Below the pieces are notes generated by a model. The model had not been told where the DNA came from. It did not search any database and worked only from the letters and a program-made list of their open reading frames with translations. DNA of 64,000 nt, taken from Atlantibacter hermannii (GTDB lineage: Bacteria > Pseudomonadota > Gammaproteobacteria > Enterobacterales > Enterobacteriaceae). This document shows positions 28,298 to 36,156 of the stretch, one piece after another. Each line of letters opens with the position of its first letter. Within the stretch, counting starts at the first letter, position 1. The position numbers were made by a program, and so were the translations under genes. The DNA is taken from NCBI GenBank assembly GCA_900635495.1, contig LR134136.1, positions 1,426,001-1,490,000 of the forward strand, written 5' to 3'.

Positions 28298-30246
28298 CAA
28301 CCCGGGAAAAAGTCATCGGCCTTGCGGGCGTCGGACGGCGTTTTCTTTCCGGGGAGGAAACCGTCACGGTTCTGCGCGATATCTCGCTCGACGTTTACGC
28401 AGGGGAAATGGTGGCGATTGTTGGCGCATCCGGATCGGGCAAATCCACCCTGATGAATATCATCGGCTGTCTGGATAAGCCGAGCCAGGGCCAGGTCACA
28501 ATATGCGGCGTGCAGACGCAGCATGCCAGTGACGCGCAGCTCTCGGAACTTCGTTGCCATCATTTAGGGTTTATATTCCAGCGCTACCATTTAATGCCTT
28601 ATCTCACGGCCAGTGAGAACGTGGCGATCCCGGCCTGTTACACCGCGATGCCGGCAGCCGAACGCAACGCGCGTGCGGCGCAGTTGCTGGAAAGCCTCGG
28701 GCTGGCTCATCGTCTGGACTACCGTCCCGTCCAGCTATCCGGTGGGCAGCAGCAGCGCGTAAGTATCGCCCGGGCGCTGATGAACGGTGCGGATATTATT
28801 CTCGCGGATGAACCCACTGGCGCGCTCGACCGCGCCAGCGGACAGGCGCTGATGGCGATATTGCATACGCTTCACCAGGCGGGGCATACCATTGTTCTGG
28901 TCACCCACGATCGTGAAATCGCCGCCGAGGCCGAGCGCATTATCGAAATCAGCGACGGGCAGATTGTCGCCGACCGGAAAAACACCGCCTTTGCCGCGCC
29001 CCGTGAAGCCCGCAGGCAGGTTGAGTTGATCCGGTACAGCAGACCGTCTGCATGGCGTCGTTTACGGGATGCGATGGAGATGGCATGGAGCGCGCTGCTC
29101 GGCCATCGTCTGCGTGCGTTTCTTTCCATGCTCGGCATCATTATTGGTATTGCCGCCGTAGTGTCTTCCATGGCGGTCGGGGAAGGGGCAAAAAAAAGCA
29201 TTATGGATGAGATTGGCAAGCTGGGTAATACCACACTGGATGTGCGCCCGGGCCTTGACTGGGGAATGCTGTCCCCTGAATACCTTAACGCCTTATCAAT
29301 GGCCGATGTCGGCCTACTGCAGCAGCAACACTGGATAAAAAATGTGTCGCCGGTTTTCAGCAAAGGCGTGACCGCAGTGCGCGGTTCGAAAGTGGCTGCG
29401 ATGGTGGTTTACGGGGTTAATGAGCAATTTTTCACAGTGCAAGGCATGGACCTGGCCCTCGGCAACCGATTTACCCTCCGTGACGTTGAGGAGCGGGAGC
29501 AGGTTGTTGTCATCGATGACAGGACACGCAATACGCTGTTTGCCGCCGGTGAAGACCCATTCGGCAGCATTATATTACTGGATGGTGTGCCGTTTCGCGT
29601 TGCAGGCGTAGCGGCAAATAAGGCCGGAAAAATTACCGGCGGCGCGCTTTCATCGTGGATGCCTTATACCAGCCTGATGGCACGGATGTCCGGTGATGTG
29701 CCGCTGGAATACATCACTCTGCAGGTCAACGAAGGCATTTCCCTGGCAGGTGCGCAACGTAGCGTTGAGCAAACGCTGGAAAAGACGCATGGCAAACGTG
29801 ATTTCTTTACCCAGACCAACGATCAAATGGCCGAGGCGATGCGCAAGACCTCTGACTCTATGTCGTTACTGATCACCGCGATAGCCGCAATTTCGTTAAT
29901 TGTTGGCGGGGTCGGCGTCATGAATATCATGCTGGTCTCCGTGACCGAACGCATTCAGGAAATCGGCATTCGGCTGTCGATAGGCGCGCGTCCTTCCGAC
30001 ATCATGGTGCAGTTTTTGATCGAGGCGGTGGTGATCTGCGTAACAGGCGGCCTGATCGGCATTGCGGGCTCCTGGCTGGCTGGCGAGATTTTTTCCTGGT
30101 TCACGCAGGAATTTTCTATGGTTTTCACCTTACTGCCGCTGGTACTGGCGTTCAGTTTTTCCGTGCTCATCGGCCTGGGATTTGGCTTTTTCCCGGCGCG
30201 TAATGCGGCTCGTCTCCATCCTACAGAGGCGCTGGCGCGGGAATAA
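28294..30246 (+). CDS. MacB-like ABC transporter
   Basis: 650 residues with the MacB layout. A cytoplasmic ABC domain comes first (Walker A GASGSGKST, signature LSGGQQQR, Walker B ILADEPTGALD), then a membrane span near residue 275, a large periplasmic domain, and three C-terminal spans with the FtsX-like ending (NIMLVSVTERIQEIGIRLSIGA, FFPARNAARLHPTEAL). MacB family pumps move substrates from the periplasm through MacA and an outer-membrane factor, for example macrolides, enterotoxin or lipopeptides. Here it lies between the MacA-like and outer-membrane factor genes, so a full tripartite pump is encoded. Confidence 0.94.
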   Translation: MTTREKVIGLAGVGRRFLSGEETVTVLRDISLDVYAGEMVAIVGASGSGKSTLMNIIGCLDKPSQGQVTICGVQTQHASDAQLSELRCHHLGFIFQRYHLMPYLTASENVAIPACYTAMPAAERNARAAQLLESLGLAHRLDYRPVQLSGGQQQRVSIARALMNGADIILADEPTGALDRASGQALMAILHTLHQAGHTIVLVTHDREIAAEAERIIEISDGQIVADRKNTAFAAPREARRQVELIRYSRPSAWRRLRDAMEMAWSALLGHRLRAFLSMLGIIIGIAAVVSSMAVGEGAKKSIMDEIGKLGNTTLDVRPGLDWGMLSPEYLNALSMADVGLLQQQHWIKNVSPVFSKGVTAVRGSKVAAMVVYGVNEQFFTVQGMDLALGNRFTLRDVEEREQVVVIDDRTRNTLFAAGEDPFGSIILLDGVPFRVAGVAANKAGKITGGALSSWMPYTSLMARMSGDVPLEYITLQVNEGISLAGAQRSVEQTLEKTHGKRDFFTQTNDQMAEAMRKTSDSMSLLITAIAAISLIVGGVGVMNIMLVSVTERIQEIGIRLSIGARPSDIMVQFLIEAVVICVTGGLIGIAGSWLAGEIFSWFTQEFSMVFTLLPLVLAFSFSVLIGLGFGFFPARNAARLHPTEALARE

Positions 30247-30248
30247 TC

Positions 30249-31643
30249 ATGAATCGATTTTTTATGTTAACGCTCACGCTGGCGCTGACCGGTTGCGGCT
30301 GGGCACCTATGCCTGACGGCAAACCCGCATTAATTATTCCGCCAGGCTGGCAGATGCAGGACACCGGGGCGCGCTATGTCGCCCATGTTCCGCACTGGTG
30401 GGATCATTTTAACGATCCGCAGTTATCGTCGGCGATCAACCAGATGCTGGTTACCAATAACGACCTGGCAAAAGCCGGTTTGCAATTGCAGCTGGCGCGA
30501 ATAGCGGCAGGGTTAACAGATACCAATCTCACCCCGGATGTGGCCGCAGGTGCCCAGACAAGCAGCGATAAAAAACTGCGCGGCGGTGCGCCAACGACGG
30601 AAAGTTATAACGCGACCTTTAACCTCAGTTATGAACTCGATTTATGGGGCAAGCTGGCTCGCGCCCGTGAACAATCGGCCTGGCTGGTTAATGCCTCAGA
30701 GCAGGACAAACAGGCGACAGCGCTAACGTTGATTGGTCAGACCGCCCAGCTGTACTGGGAAATTGCCCGCCTTAATCAACAGATCAGCAACCAGGAGCAG
30801 AGCGTGGAGATCGCCCGACAAACCGTGGCGTTTGTCGATGCCCGCTATCTGGCTGGCGCGGTCGGGCAGATGGATACGCTTCAGGCTGAGCAATCGCTGA
30901 TCGGCAAAATTAATCGTTTAAAAGATCTCCAGGAGCAGCGGGAAGAGGCGCGCAACGCCATGGCGATCTTATTCAATCGTCCGCCATCCTGGCGCGTCGC
31001 CCAGGCGCAGACCTTACCGGAAAACGTCGTGGTTTCTGTGCCGGATACGCTGCCCGTGGAAATGATTGCGGCGCGTCCTGACGTGCAGGCCGCGGAATGG
31101 CGGTTGCGCGCGGCACTTGCCGGTTCACAGGTGGCGCGACTCAGCTTTTATCCCACTCTCTCGCTGTCCGCTGGTTTAAATTCTGGTAGTGCGTTGTTTT
31201 CTCAGTGGTTTTCGCAACCGGCACGGACACTCGGCAGCGCGGTTTCGTTGCCTTTTCTGGAATGGAATACCGTTCGCCTCACTGTAGAGAAGTCGGATAT
31301 TGAGGCGAAGCAAGCGGAGATCGTATTCCGGGATGCCGTCTATCAGGCGTTGAAGGATGTGGATAACGCCATGGCTCAGCGCCTGAACGCGCAGAGTCAA
31401 ATGGACGCGCAGGCGCGCAACCTTACGTTAAGCCAGCAGCGTCTGGTGCTGGCAAATGAGCAATATGCGGCGGGTGCCGTGTCGTTCCAGACCCTTCTGG
31501 ATGCTCAGGATGCGTTGCTTGACGGGCAGAACGCACTGCTGACGCAACGTTACAACTATCTCAATGCAACGATGCAACTGTGGCTTGCTTTGGGTGGAGA
31601 AAGAAAACAATCAAACAGGGGATCAACTTATGGAAAAGGCTAA
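30249..31643 (+). CDS. Outer-membrane efflux lipoprotein (TolC/NodT/CusC family)
   Basis: 464 residues. N-terminal lipobox LTGC places the acylated cysteine at residue 16, as in OprM/CusC-type factors and unlike TolC. Two internally similar OEP halves are visible (YELDLWGKLARAREQ and later LSFYPTLSLSAGL, KDVDNAMAQRLNAQ). Starts 2 bp after the macB-like stop and overlaps the ketosynthase gene by 14 bp. It is the probable outer-membrane channel for the MacAB-like pump, and perhaps also for the C39 exporter. Confidence 0.92.
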   Translation: MNRFFMLTLTLALTGCGWAPMPDGKPALIIPPGWQMQDTGARYVAHVPHWWDHFNDPQLSSAINQMLVTNNDLAKAGLQLQLARIAAGLTDTNLTPDVAAGAQTSSDKKLRGGAPTTESYNATFNLSYELDLWGKLARAREQSAWLVNASEQDKQATALTLIGQTAQLYWEIARLNQQISNQEQSVEIARQTVAFVDARYLAGAVGQMDTLQAEQSLIGKINRLKDLQEQREEARNAMAILFNRPPSWRVAQAQTLPENVVVSVPDTLPVEMIAARPDVQAAEWRLRAALAGSQVARLSFYPTLSLSAGLNSGSALFSQWFSQPARTLGSAVSLPFLEWNTVRLTVEKSDIEAKQAEIVFRDAVYQALKDVDNAMAQRLNAQSQMDAQARNLTLSQQRLVLANEQYAAGAVSFQTLLDAQDALLDGQNALLTQRYNYLNATMQLWLALGGERKQSNRGSTYGKG

Positions 31644-32883
31644 CTTTCCTCGCCGGGTCGCGGTGACAGGGTATGGGGCGATCACGCCCCTGGGAATGAG
31701 CGCATCGGAAAGTTGGGCGTCGATCATGGACTATCGCCCTGGTTATGCTTTCCACCCGACGTCGTCCCAGGAAATTGGCGCACACGTATTTGGCCTTGTG
31801 GATATGGAGCCTGATTTGCGGGCGCTCCCTTCAGCGATACGCCGTCGGTTGCCACGTTTCGCGCGCATGGTGATGGGGGCCGCGAATGAAGCGGTGACCA
31901 TGGCCTTTCACGGACAAAGCCCTTTGCGCTGGCATTCTGCGTTAAAAAGCGGTGTGGTCATAGGAACCGGTTGGGCAGGGCAGGATGAAAGCTACCGCTA
32001 TTATGACGAGTTTCTCGAAGCCGGGATGGGGAATGTTTTTAGCTGTTTTCACGCCATGCCGAGCGTTGCAACTGCCGCCTGCAGCATAAACTGGGGACTG
32101 CGCGGTTATCAGAACACCCCGGTTGCAGCCTGCGCAACGGGATCGATCGCCATCGGCGACGCCTTTGAAGCCATTCGCTGCGGGCGAACGACGATGATGC
32201 TGGCCGGTGCCGGCGAATCGTTACGCAGTACGGCGGCAATATGGAATATTGATGTGTTAGGGGCGTTAACGGGCGAAACCGAAGATTTGGCGAAAGCATG
32301 CTGCCCGTTCAGCCTTGACCGCAACGGGTTTGTGCTTTCGGAAGGCGCGGCGGTGGTATGCCTGGAAGAGTACGAGGTCGCGGTCGCACGCGGGGCGACG
32401 ATCCTTGGCGAAATCAAAGGATACGGCAACTTTTCGGATGCCTATGACTTTACCGCCCCGGCTCCCGATTGCGAAGCCAGGGTTCATTCTATTACCCAGG
32501 CACTGAGTCAGGCGGGAATGCGGGGGCAGGATATTGATTATATCAATGCCCACGGCACGTCCACGCCGCTTAACGATCTTAACGAAACCCAGGCGATCAA
32601 ACTGGCCCTCGGCGAACAGGCTTATAAAATCCCGGTCTCCAGCACCAAATCCTGGTCCGGGCATTTGATCGCAGCGGCGGGAAGCTTCGAAACCATTGTT
32701 TGTTTACAGGCCATACAACATCAAATTATGCCTGCTACCGCGCATCTGACGCATCCCGATCCTGAGTGCGATTTGGATTACATTCCAGGTACGCACCGTC
32801 AGGGCCAGGTGAAAAACACCCTTAATCTCAGCTTTGGCTTTGGCGGTGCGAATGCAGCGCTGGTGATAGGTCAGGTGCAATGA
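31630..32883 (+). CDS. Beta-ketoacyl-ACP synthase (KAS I/II, FabF-like)
   Basis: Condensing enzyme of 417 residues. The KAS I/II triad can be placed at Cys168 (VAACATGS), His308 (NAHGTST) and His345 (STKSWSGHLIAAAG), with Lys340. The motif KSWSGHL replaces the usual KSMTGHL, and FSLDRNGFVLSEGA matches the family. The ATG at 31630 overlaps the outer-membrane factor gene; the stop overlaps the next start. Part of a four-gene acyl-building set with a hydratase, carrier protein and ketoreductase. It is more divergent than housekeeping FabF, consistent with a secondary-metabolite role. Confidence 0.93.
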   Translation: MEKANFPRRVAVTGYGAITPLGMSASESWASIMDYRPGYAFHPTSSQEIGAHVFGLVDMEPDLRALPSAIRRRLPRFARMVMGAANEAVTMAFHGQSPLRWHSALKSGVVIGTGWAGQDESYRYYDEFLEAGMGNVFSCFHAMPSVATAACSINWGLRGYQNTPVAACATGSIAIGDAFEAIRCGRTTMMLAGAGESLRSTAAIWNIDVLGALTGETEDLAKACCPFSLDRNGFVLSEGAAVVCLEEYEVAVARGATILGEIKGYGNFSDAYDFTAPAPDCEARVHSITQALSQAGMRGQDIDYINAHGTSTPLNDLNETQAIKLALGEQAYKIPVSSTKSWSGHLIAAAGSFETIVCLQAIQHQIMPATAHLTHPDPECDLDYIPGTHRQGQVKNTLNLSFGFGGANAALVIGQVQ

Positions 32884-33680
32884 TGGAGTGGATTTATACC
32901 CCAGCCGACGCCCTCCAGTGGGCGGATTTTTCGGGCGATGACAATCCCATCCATTTCGACGGCACCTTATCCGGCAGCGCGCAAAGAATGGCCAACAGCG
33001 TGCATGGGATGCGGGCGTTACTGGATGTTAAACAGGCGTTGGCTAACGCCTGGATAACCGACAGCGACAGCGACTGGCTCTACTTTAGCGCCCGCATGCT
33101 GGAGCCGCTGCGCTACCATCAGCAAAGCCGGCTAATGATTGAAGGGAAGAAGGATCGGCTCAACGGCCAACTTGTGGACGTGACAACGACTAAACCCTGC
33201 ATCTCCGCACGGTTGCAAAAGAGTACTCGTGCGCAATGGCAGACTGAAGAGGCACTTACCGGCCATCTTCAGCGTGACCAGCTCGACGCAGGGATAACCC
33301 ATTGCCCGGCGCTGGATTTCAACGGTGTGTGGCAGTGGGCGTTTCTTGATGCGGTACTGTTCCGTGAGCTACTGAGTTCAAACGTCATAGCCGCAACCTT
33401 ACGCACGGCATATCCCGAACTTCAACACTGTTCGCTGAGCGCGCTTTTTCGGCAACTGGTGGTGGTGCAGACCCACCATGAAACCCGTTTTCATCCGCGA
33501 ATCATTAACACCGCGCAATTTTTCTCTCTCGACTGGCACATTCCGCCGGCCTTGCTCGTAGGCGATGCAAGAACCGGGGTGGTGTGCCAGTTAACCATAG
33601 CGGCGGCCGATCAAGACGGGCCGCTTATGTCATCCGTGGTGACGCTAAAAACGCTGCCCGGGAAGGAATCTCACGATTAA
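32880..33680 (+). CDS. MaoC-like hot-dog (R)-hydratase/dehydratase
   Basis: 266 residues. The N terminus carries DFSGDDNPIHFD, the hydratase-2 motif with the Asp20/His25 dyad used by PhaJ and MaoC enzymes on 3-hydroxyacyl/2-enoyl thioesters. The C-terminal half looks like a second, degenerate hot-dog domain. Overlaps the ketosynthase gene (ATGA). Most likely it dehydrates the 3-hydroxyacyl-ACP made by the neighbouring ketoreductase, taking the FabZ role within this cluster. Confidence 0.82.
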   Translation: MMEWIYTPADALQWADFSGDDNPIHFDGTLSGSAQRMANSVHGMRALLDVKQALANAWITDSDSDWLYFSARMLEPLRYHQQSRLMIEGKKDRLNGQLVDVTTTKPCISARLQKSTRAQWQTEEALTGHLQRDQLDAGITHCPALDFNGVWQWAFLDAVLFRELLSSNVIAATLRTAYPELQHCSLSALFRQLVVVQTHHETRFHPRIINTAQFFSLDWHIPPALLVGDARTGVVCQLTIAAADQDGPLMSSVVTLKTLPGKESHD

Positions 33681-33695
33681 TCACAAGGAAAATTA

Positions 33696-33953
33696 ATGAA
33701 TATTGAAACGATTTACCACGCATTAAGTGACATGTTGTGTGACGCCAAAGACATCAGCCCTGATGTCCTGAGCGGGGCAACCCCGCTTAACCAGTTGGAG
33801 CTGGATAGCCTTGATTATGTAGAAATGACGGTGCTGGTAAAACGCAACTTTGGCGTAACGCTAACAGGCGAAGTGTTTGCCACAAACCCGAATATGACGC
33901 TGAATGAGTTATGTGAATTCATTCTGACGAAAAGTCAGGAAGTTCCGGCATGA
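33696..33953 (+). CDS. Acyl carrier protein
   Basis: 85-residue acidic four-helix carrier with the phosphopantetheine attachment serine at position 38 in ELDSLDYVEM. No phosphopantetheinyl transferase is encoded nearby, so host AcpS or EntD would have to activate it. AAGGAAAAT precedes the ATG. Overlaps the ketoreductase gene by 4 bp. Distinct from housekeeping AcpP and dedicated to this cluster. Confidence 0.92.
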   Translation: MNIETIYHALSDMLCDAKDISPDVLSGATPLNQLELDSLDYVEMTVLVKRNFGVTLTGEVFATNPNMTLNELCEFILTKSQEVPA

Positions 33954-34690
33954 CGTCCTCATCGCGTTGGGTGCTGGTCACTGGCGGGAGCCGGGGTATT
34001 GGCCGCGCAATTGTTGAAATGCTGGCAAAAGACTATCCCGTTATTTTTACATGGCGTAGCGATGCGGTGGCGGCGGCAGATGTGGAGCAAACCTGCGCAT
34101 CGTTTTCTGGTGGGGCGCAGGGCGTTCAGTGCGATGGCGGCGATCGGTATGCCGTGACGTCGCTGGCGGACTCGCTGGTTAATCGCTATGGGCCGCCGTG
34201 GGCGGTGATTCACAATGCGGGGATTACGCTGGATGCGTTGCATGTGAATCAGGATCCGACGCGCTGGCAGCATGTTATGGACACCAATCTTAACGCCGTT
34301 TTTTACTGGAACCGCTGCGTGATACCCGGCATGTGCTTGCAGGGGGAAGGATCGATTGTATTAATGTCTTCCGTTTCAGGCATTAAAGGCAATATTGGTC
34401 AGACAGCCTATGCAGCCAGTAAAGCGGCACTGCTGGGCATGAGCCGCTCTCTTGCACAGGAGCTGGGCCGGTTCGGCGTGAGGGTGAATTGCCTGGTGCC
34501 GGGGCTTATCGAGAGCGATATGCTGGCAGCGATCCCGGAGGCGAAACGTAAAACAATGATTGGGCAAATTCCGCTCAGACGCCCTGGCAGACCCGAAGAG
34601 GTGGCGAAAGCGGCGGCATTTTTAATCAGCGAGGCGAGTGGGTATATCACCGGGCAATCGCTGGTGATTGATGGCGGGATGACAGTGTAA
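33950..34690 (+). CDS. 3-oxoacyl-ACP reductase (FabG-like SDR)
   Basis: Classical short-chain dehydrogenase of 246 residues. NADP-binding TGGSRGIG at 11-18, NAG at 89-91, Asn114, and catalytic Ser141, Tyr154 and Lys158 (YAASK). The C terminus SGYITGQSLVIDGGMTV is typical of FabG. It reduces 3-oxoacyl-ACP to 3-hydroxyacyl-ACP. Last gene of the island; a bidirectional hairpin separates it from the convergent yfaE. The set lacks an enoyl reductase, so the product is either unsaturated/hydroxylated or completed by host FabI. Confidence 0.93.
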   Translation: MTSSSRWVLVTGGSRGIGRAIVEMLAKDYPVIFTWRSDAVAAADVEQTCASFSGGAQGVQCDGGDRYAVTSLADSLVNRYGPPWAVIHNAGITLDALHVNQDPTRWQHVMDTNLNAVFYWNRCVIPGMCLQGEGSIVLMSSVSGIKGNIGQTAYAASKAALLGMSRSLAQELGRFGVRVNCLVPGLIESDMLAAIPEAKRKTMIGQIPLRRPGRPEEVAKAAAFLISEASGYITGQSLVIDGGMTV

Positions 34691-34706
34691 CGGCAGACGC
34701 CGTTAC
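34687..34706. terminator. Bidirectional hairpin between the island and yfaE
   Basis: An 8-bp perfect stem GTAACGGC / GCCGTTAC, 4-base loop, spanning the fabG-like and yfaE stop codons and followed by ATTTCT. It serves convergent transcripts. Confidence 0.6.
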
Positions 34707-34957
34707 ATTTCTAATTCAATATCCCCCTGCGCACGACAGCAGCAGGGGAGTATTTCACCAGGCTGGATAAATGCCAGCGGTTCACTGAGCCACGTTACTT
34801 CGCCTGCAACCAGACGGCAGCGGCACGAGCCGCAGTAGCCTTCGCGGCACTGGTACTCTACCGCAATCTTATGCGATTCCAGTGCCGCCAGCAGTGAAGG
34901 GTGCTCATCCTGGCACAGTAATTCTGCGCCAGTGATGCGAAGCGTGATACGCCCCAT
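34703..34957 (-). CDS. yfaE: YfaE, 2Fe-2S ferredoxin for class Ia ribonucleotide reductase
   Basis: Small plant-type ferredoxin of 84 residues that maintains the diferric-tyrosyl radical of NrdB. Cysteine pattern CREGYCGSC...CCC is visible around residues 37-75. I take ATG 34957 (MGRITLRITG), matching the E. coli length; an ATG at 34972 that overlaps the nrdB stop would add five residues. Transcribed with nrdAB. Confidence 0.95.
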   Translation of the reverse strand: MGRITLRITGAELLCQDEHPSLLAALESHKIAVEYQCREGYCGSCRCRLVAGEVTWLSEPLAFIQPGEILPCCCRAQGDIELEM

Positions 34958-34971
34958 ACGCTTTTCCGGCA

Positions 34972-36102
34972 TTACAACTGGAAATTGCTCAGATCGTCGG
35001 TATCGACTTCCGAGTCAATCTGGCCGACCAGGTAGGAGCTCACTTCCACTTCCTGAGGCGCCACCTGCACATTGTCTGACACCAGCCAGGTGTTGATCCA
35101 CGGAATCGGGTTCGAGCGGGTTTTGAACGGCAGTTCAAGGCCCACGGCCTGCATACGGATATTGGTAATGTACTCCACGTACTGGCAAAGAATGTCTTTG
35201 TTCAGGCCAATCATTGAGCCGTCGCGGAACAGATAATCCGCCCATTCTTTTTCCTGCTGTGCCGCGAGCACAAACAGATCGTAAGACTCCTGTTTGCACT
35301 CTTCCGCGATTTCCGCCATTTCCGGGTCATCAGCACCGGAACGCATCAGGTTCAGCATGTGCTGGGTACCGGTCAGATGCAGCGCCTCATCACGGGCGAT
35401 CAGGCGGATGATTTTGGCGTTGCCTTCCATCAGTTCGCGCTCGGCGAAGGCGAAAGAGCAGGCGAAGCTGACGTAAAAACGAATGGCTTCCAGCGCGTTA
35501 ACGCTCATCAGGCACAGATACAGCTGTTTCTTCAGGTTACGCAGATTGACGGTTACGGTCTTGCCGTTCACCGTGTGGGTACCTTCACCCAGCAAATGCC
35601 AGTAGCTGGTCATTTCGATCAGGTCATCGTAGTAACCTGAGATATCTTTCGCGCGTTTTAAAATCTCGTCGTTGGTGACGATGTCATCAAACACAATCGC
35701 CGGGTCGTTGACGATATTGCGGATGATATGGGTGTAGGAGCGCGAATGAATCGTTTCGGAGAACGCCCAGGTTTCTACCCACGTTTCCAGTTCGGGAATG
35801 GAAATCAGCGGTAGCAGCGCGACGTTCGGGCTACGGCCCTGAATGGAGTCCAGCAGCGTCTGGTACTTCAGGTTGCTGATGAAGATATGCTTCTCGTGCT
35901 CGGGCAACGCCTGGTAATCAATACGGTCGCGGGAAACGTCCACTTCTTCCGGGCGCCAGAAAAAAGAGAGTTGCTTTTCAATCAGCTTTTCGAAGATGTC
36001 ATATTTTTGCTGATCGTAGCGGGCCACGTTAACCGACTGGCCAAAAAACATCGGTTCCAGTAGCTGGTCGTTTTTGGTCTGTGAAAAGGTGGTGTATGCC
36101 AT
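34972..36102 (-). CDS. nrdB: NrdB, class Ia ribonucleotide reductase beta subunit
   Basis: Radical-bearing R2 subunit of 376 residues, intact. Di-iron ligands and the radical tyrosine are seen in WAFSETIHSRSYTHIIRN, with further ligands in AFAERELMEG and RDEALHLTGTQH. The C terminus DTDDLSNFQL is the tail that docks on NrdA. Located downstream of nrdA with a hairpin in the 54-bp gap. Confidence 0.98.
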   Translation of the reverse strand: MAYTTFSQTKNDQLLEPMFFGQSVNVARYDQQKYDIFEKLIEKQLSFFWRPEEVDVSRDRIDYQALPEHEKHIFISNLKYQTLLDSIQGRSPNVALLPLISIPELETWVETWAFSETIHSRSYTHIIRNIVNDPAIVFDDIVTNDEILKRAKDISGYYDDLIEMTSYWHLLGEGTHTVNGKTVTVNLRNLKKQLYLCLMSVNALEAIRFYVSFACSFAFAERELMEGNAKIIRLIARDEALHLTGTQHMLNLMRSGADDPEMAEIAEECKQESYDLFVLAAQQEKEWADYLFRDGSMIGLNKDILCQYVEYITNIRMQAVGLELPFKTRSNPIPWINTWLVSDNVQVAPQEVEVSSYLVGQIDSEVDTDDLSNFQL

Positions 36103-36130
36103 GAATAAGAGTCCTGTCTTACGGAATAAA

Positions 36131-36148
36131 GGCGGGGAAATCCCCGCC
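36131..36148 (-). terminator. Hairpin in the nrdA-nrdB gap
   Basis: Perfect 7-bp stem GGCGGGG / CCCCGCC with a 4-base loop and a moderately T-rich flank. Possible partial terminator or RNA-stability element adjusting R1 to R2 ratio. Confidence 0.6.
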
Positions 36149-36156
36149 CTGATTTT

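Noticed and set aside
23063..34690. Aryl polyene pigment cluster
   Set aside because: The acyl genes resemble parts of such clusters, but the multiple ketosynthases, ammonia lyase, ligase, glycosyl/acyltransferase set and exporter typical of them are absent, while a leader peptide and C39 exporter are present.
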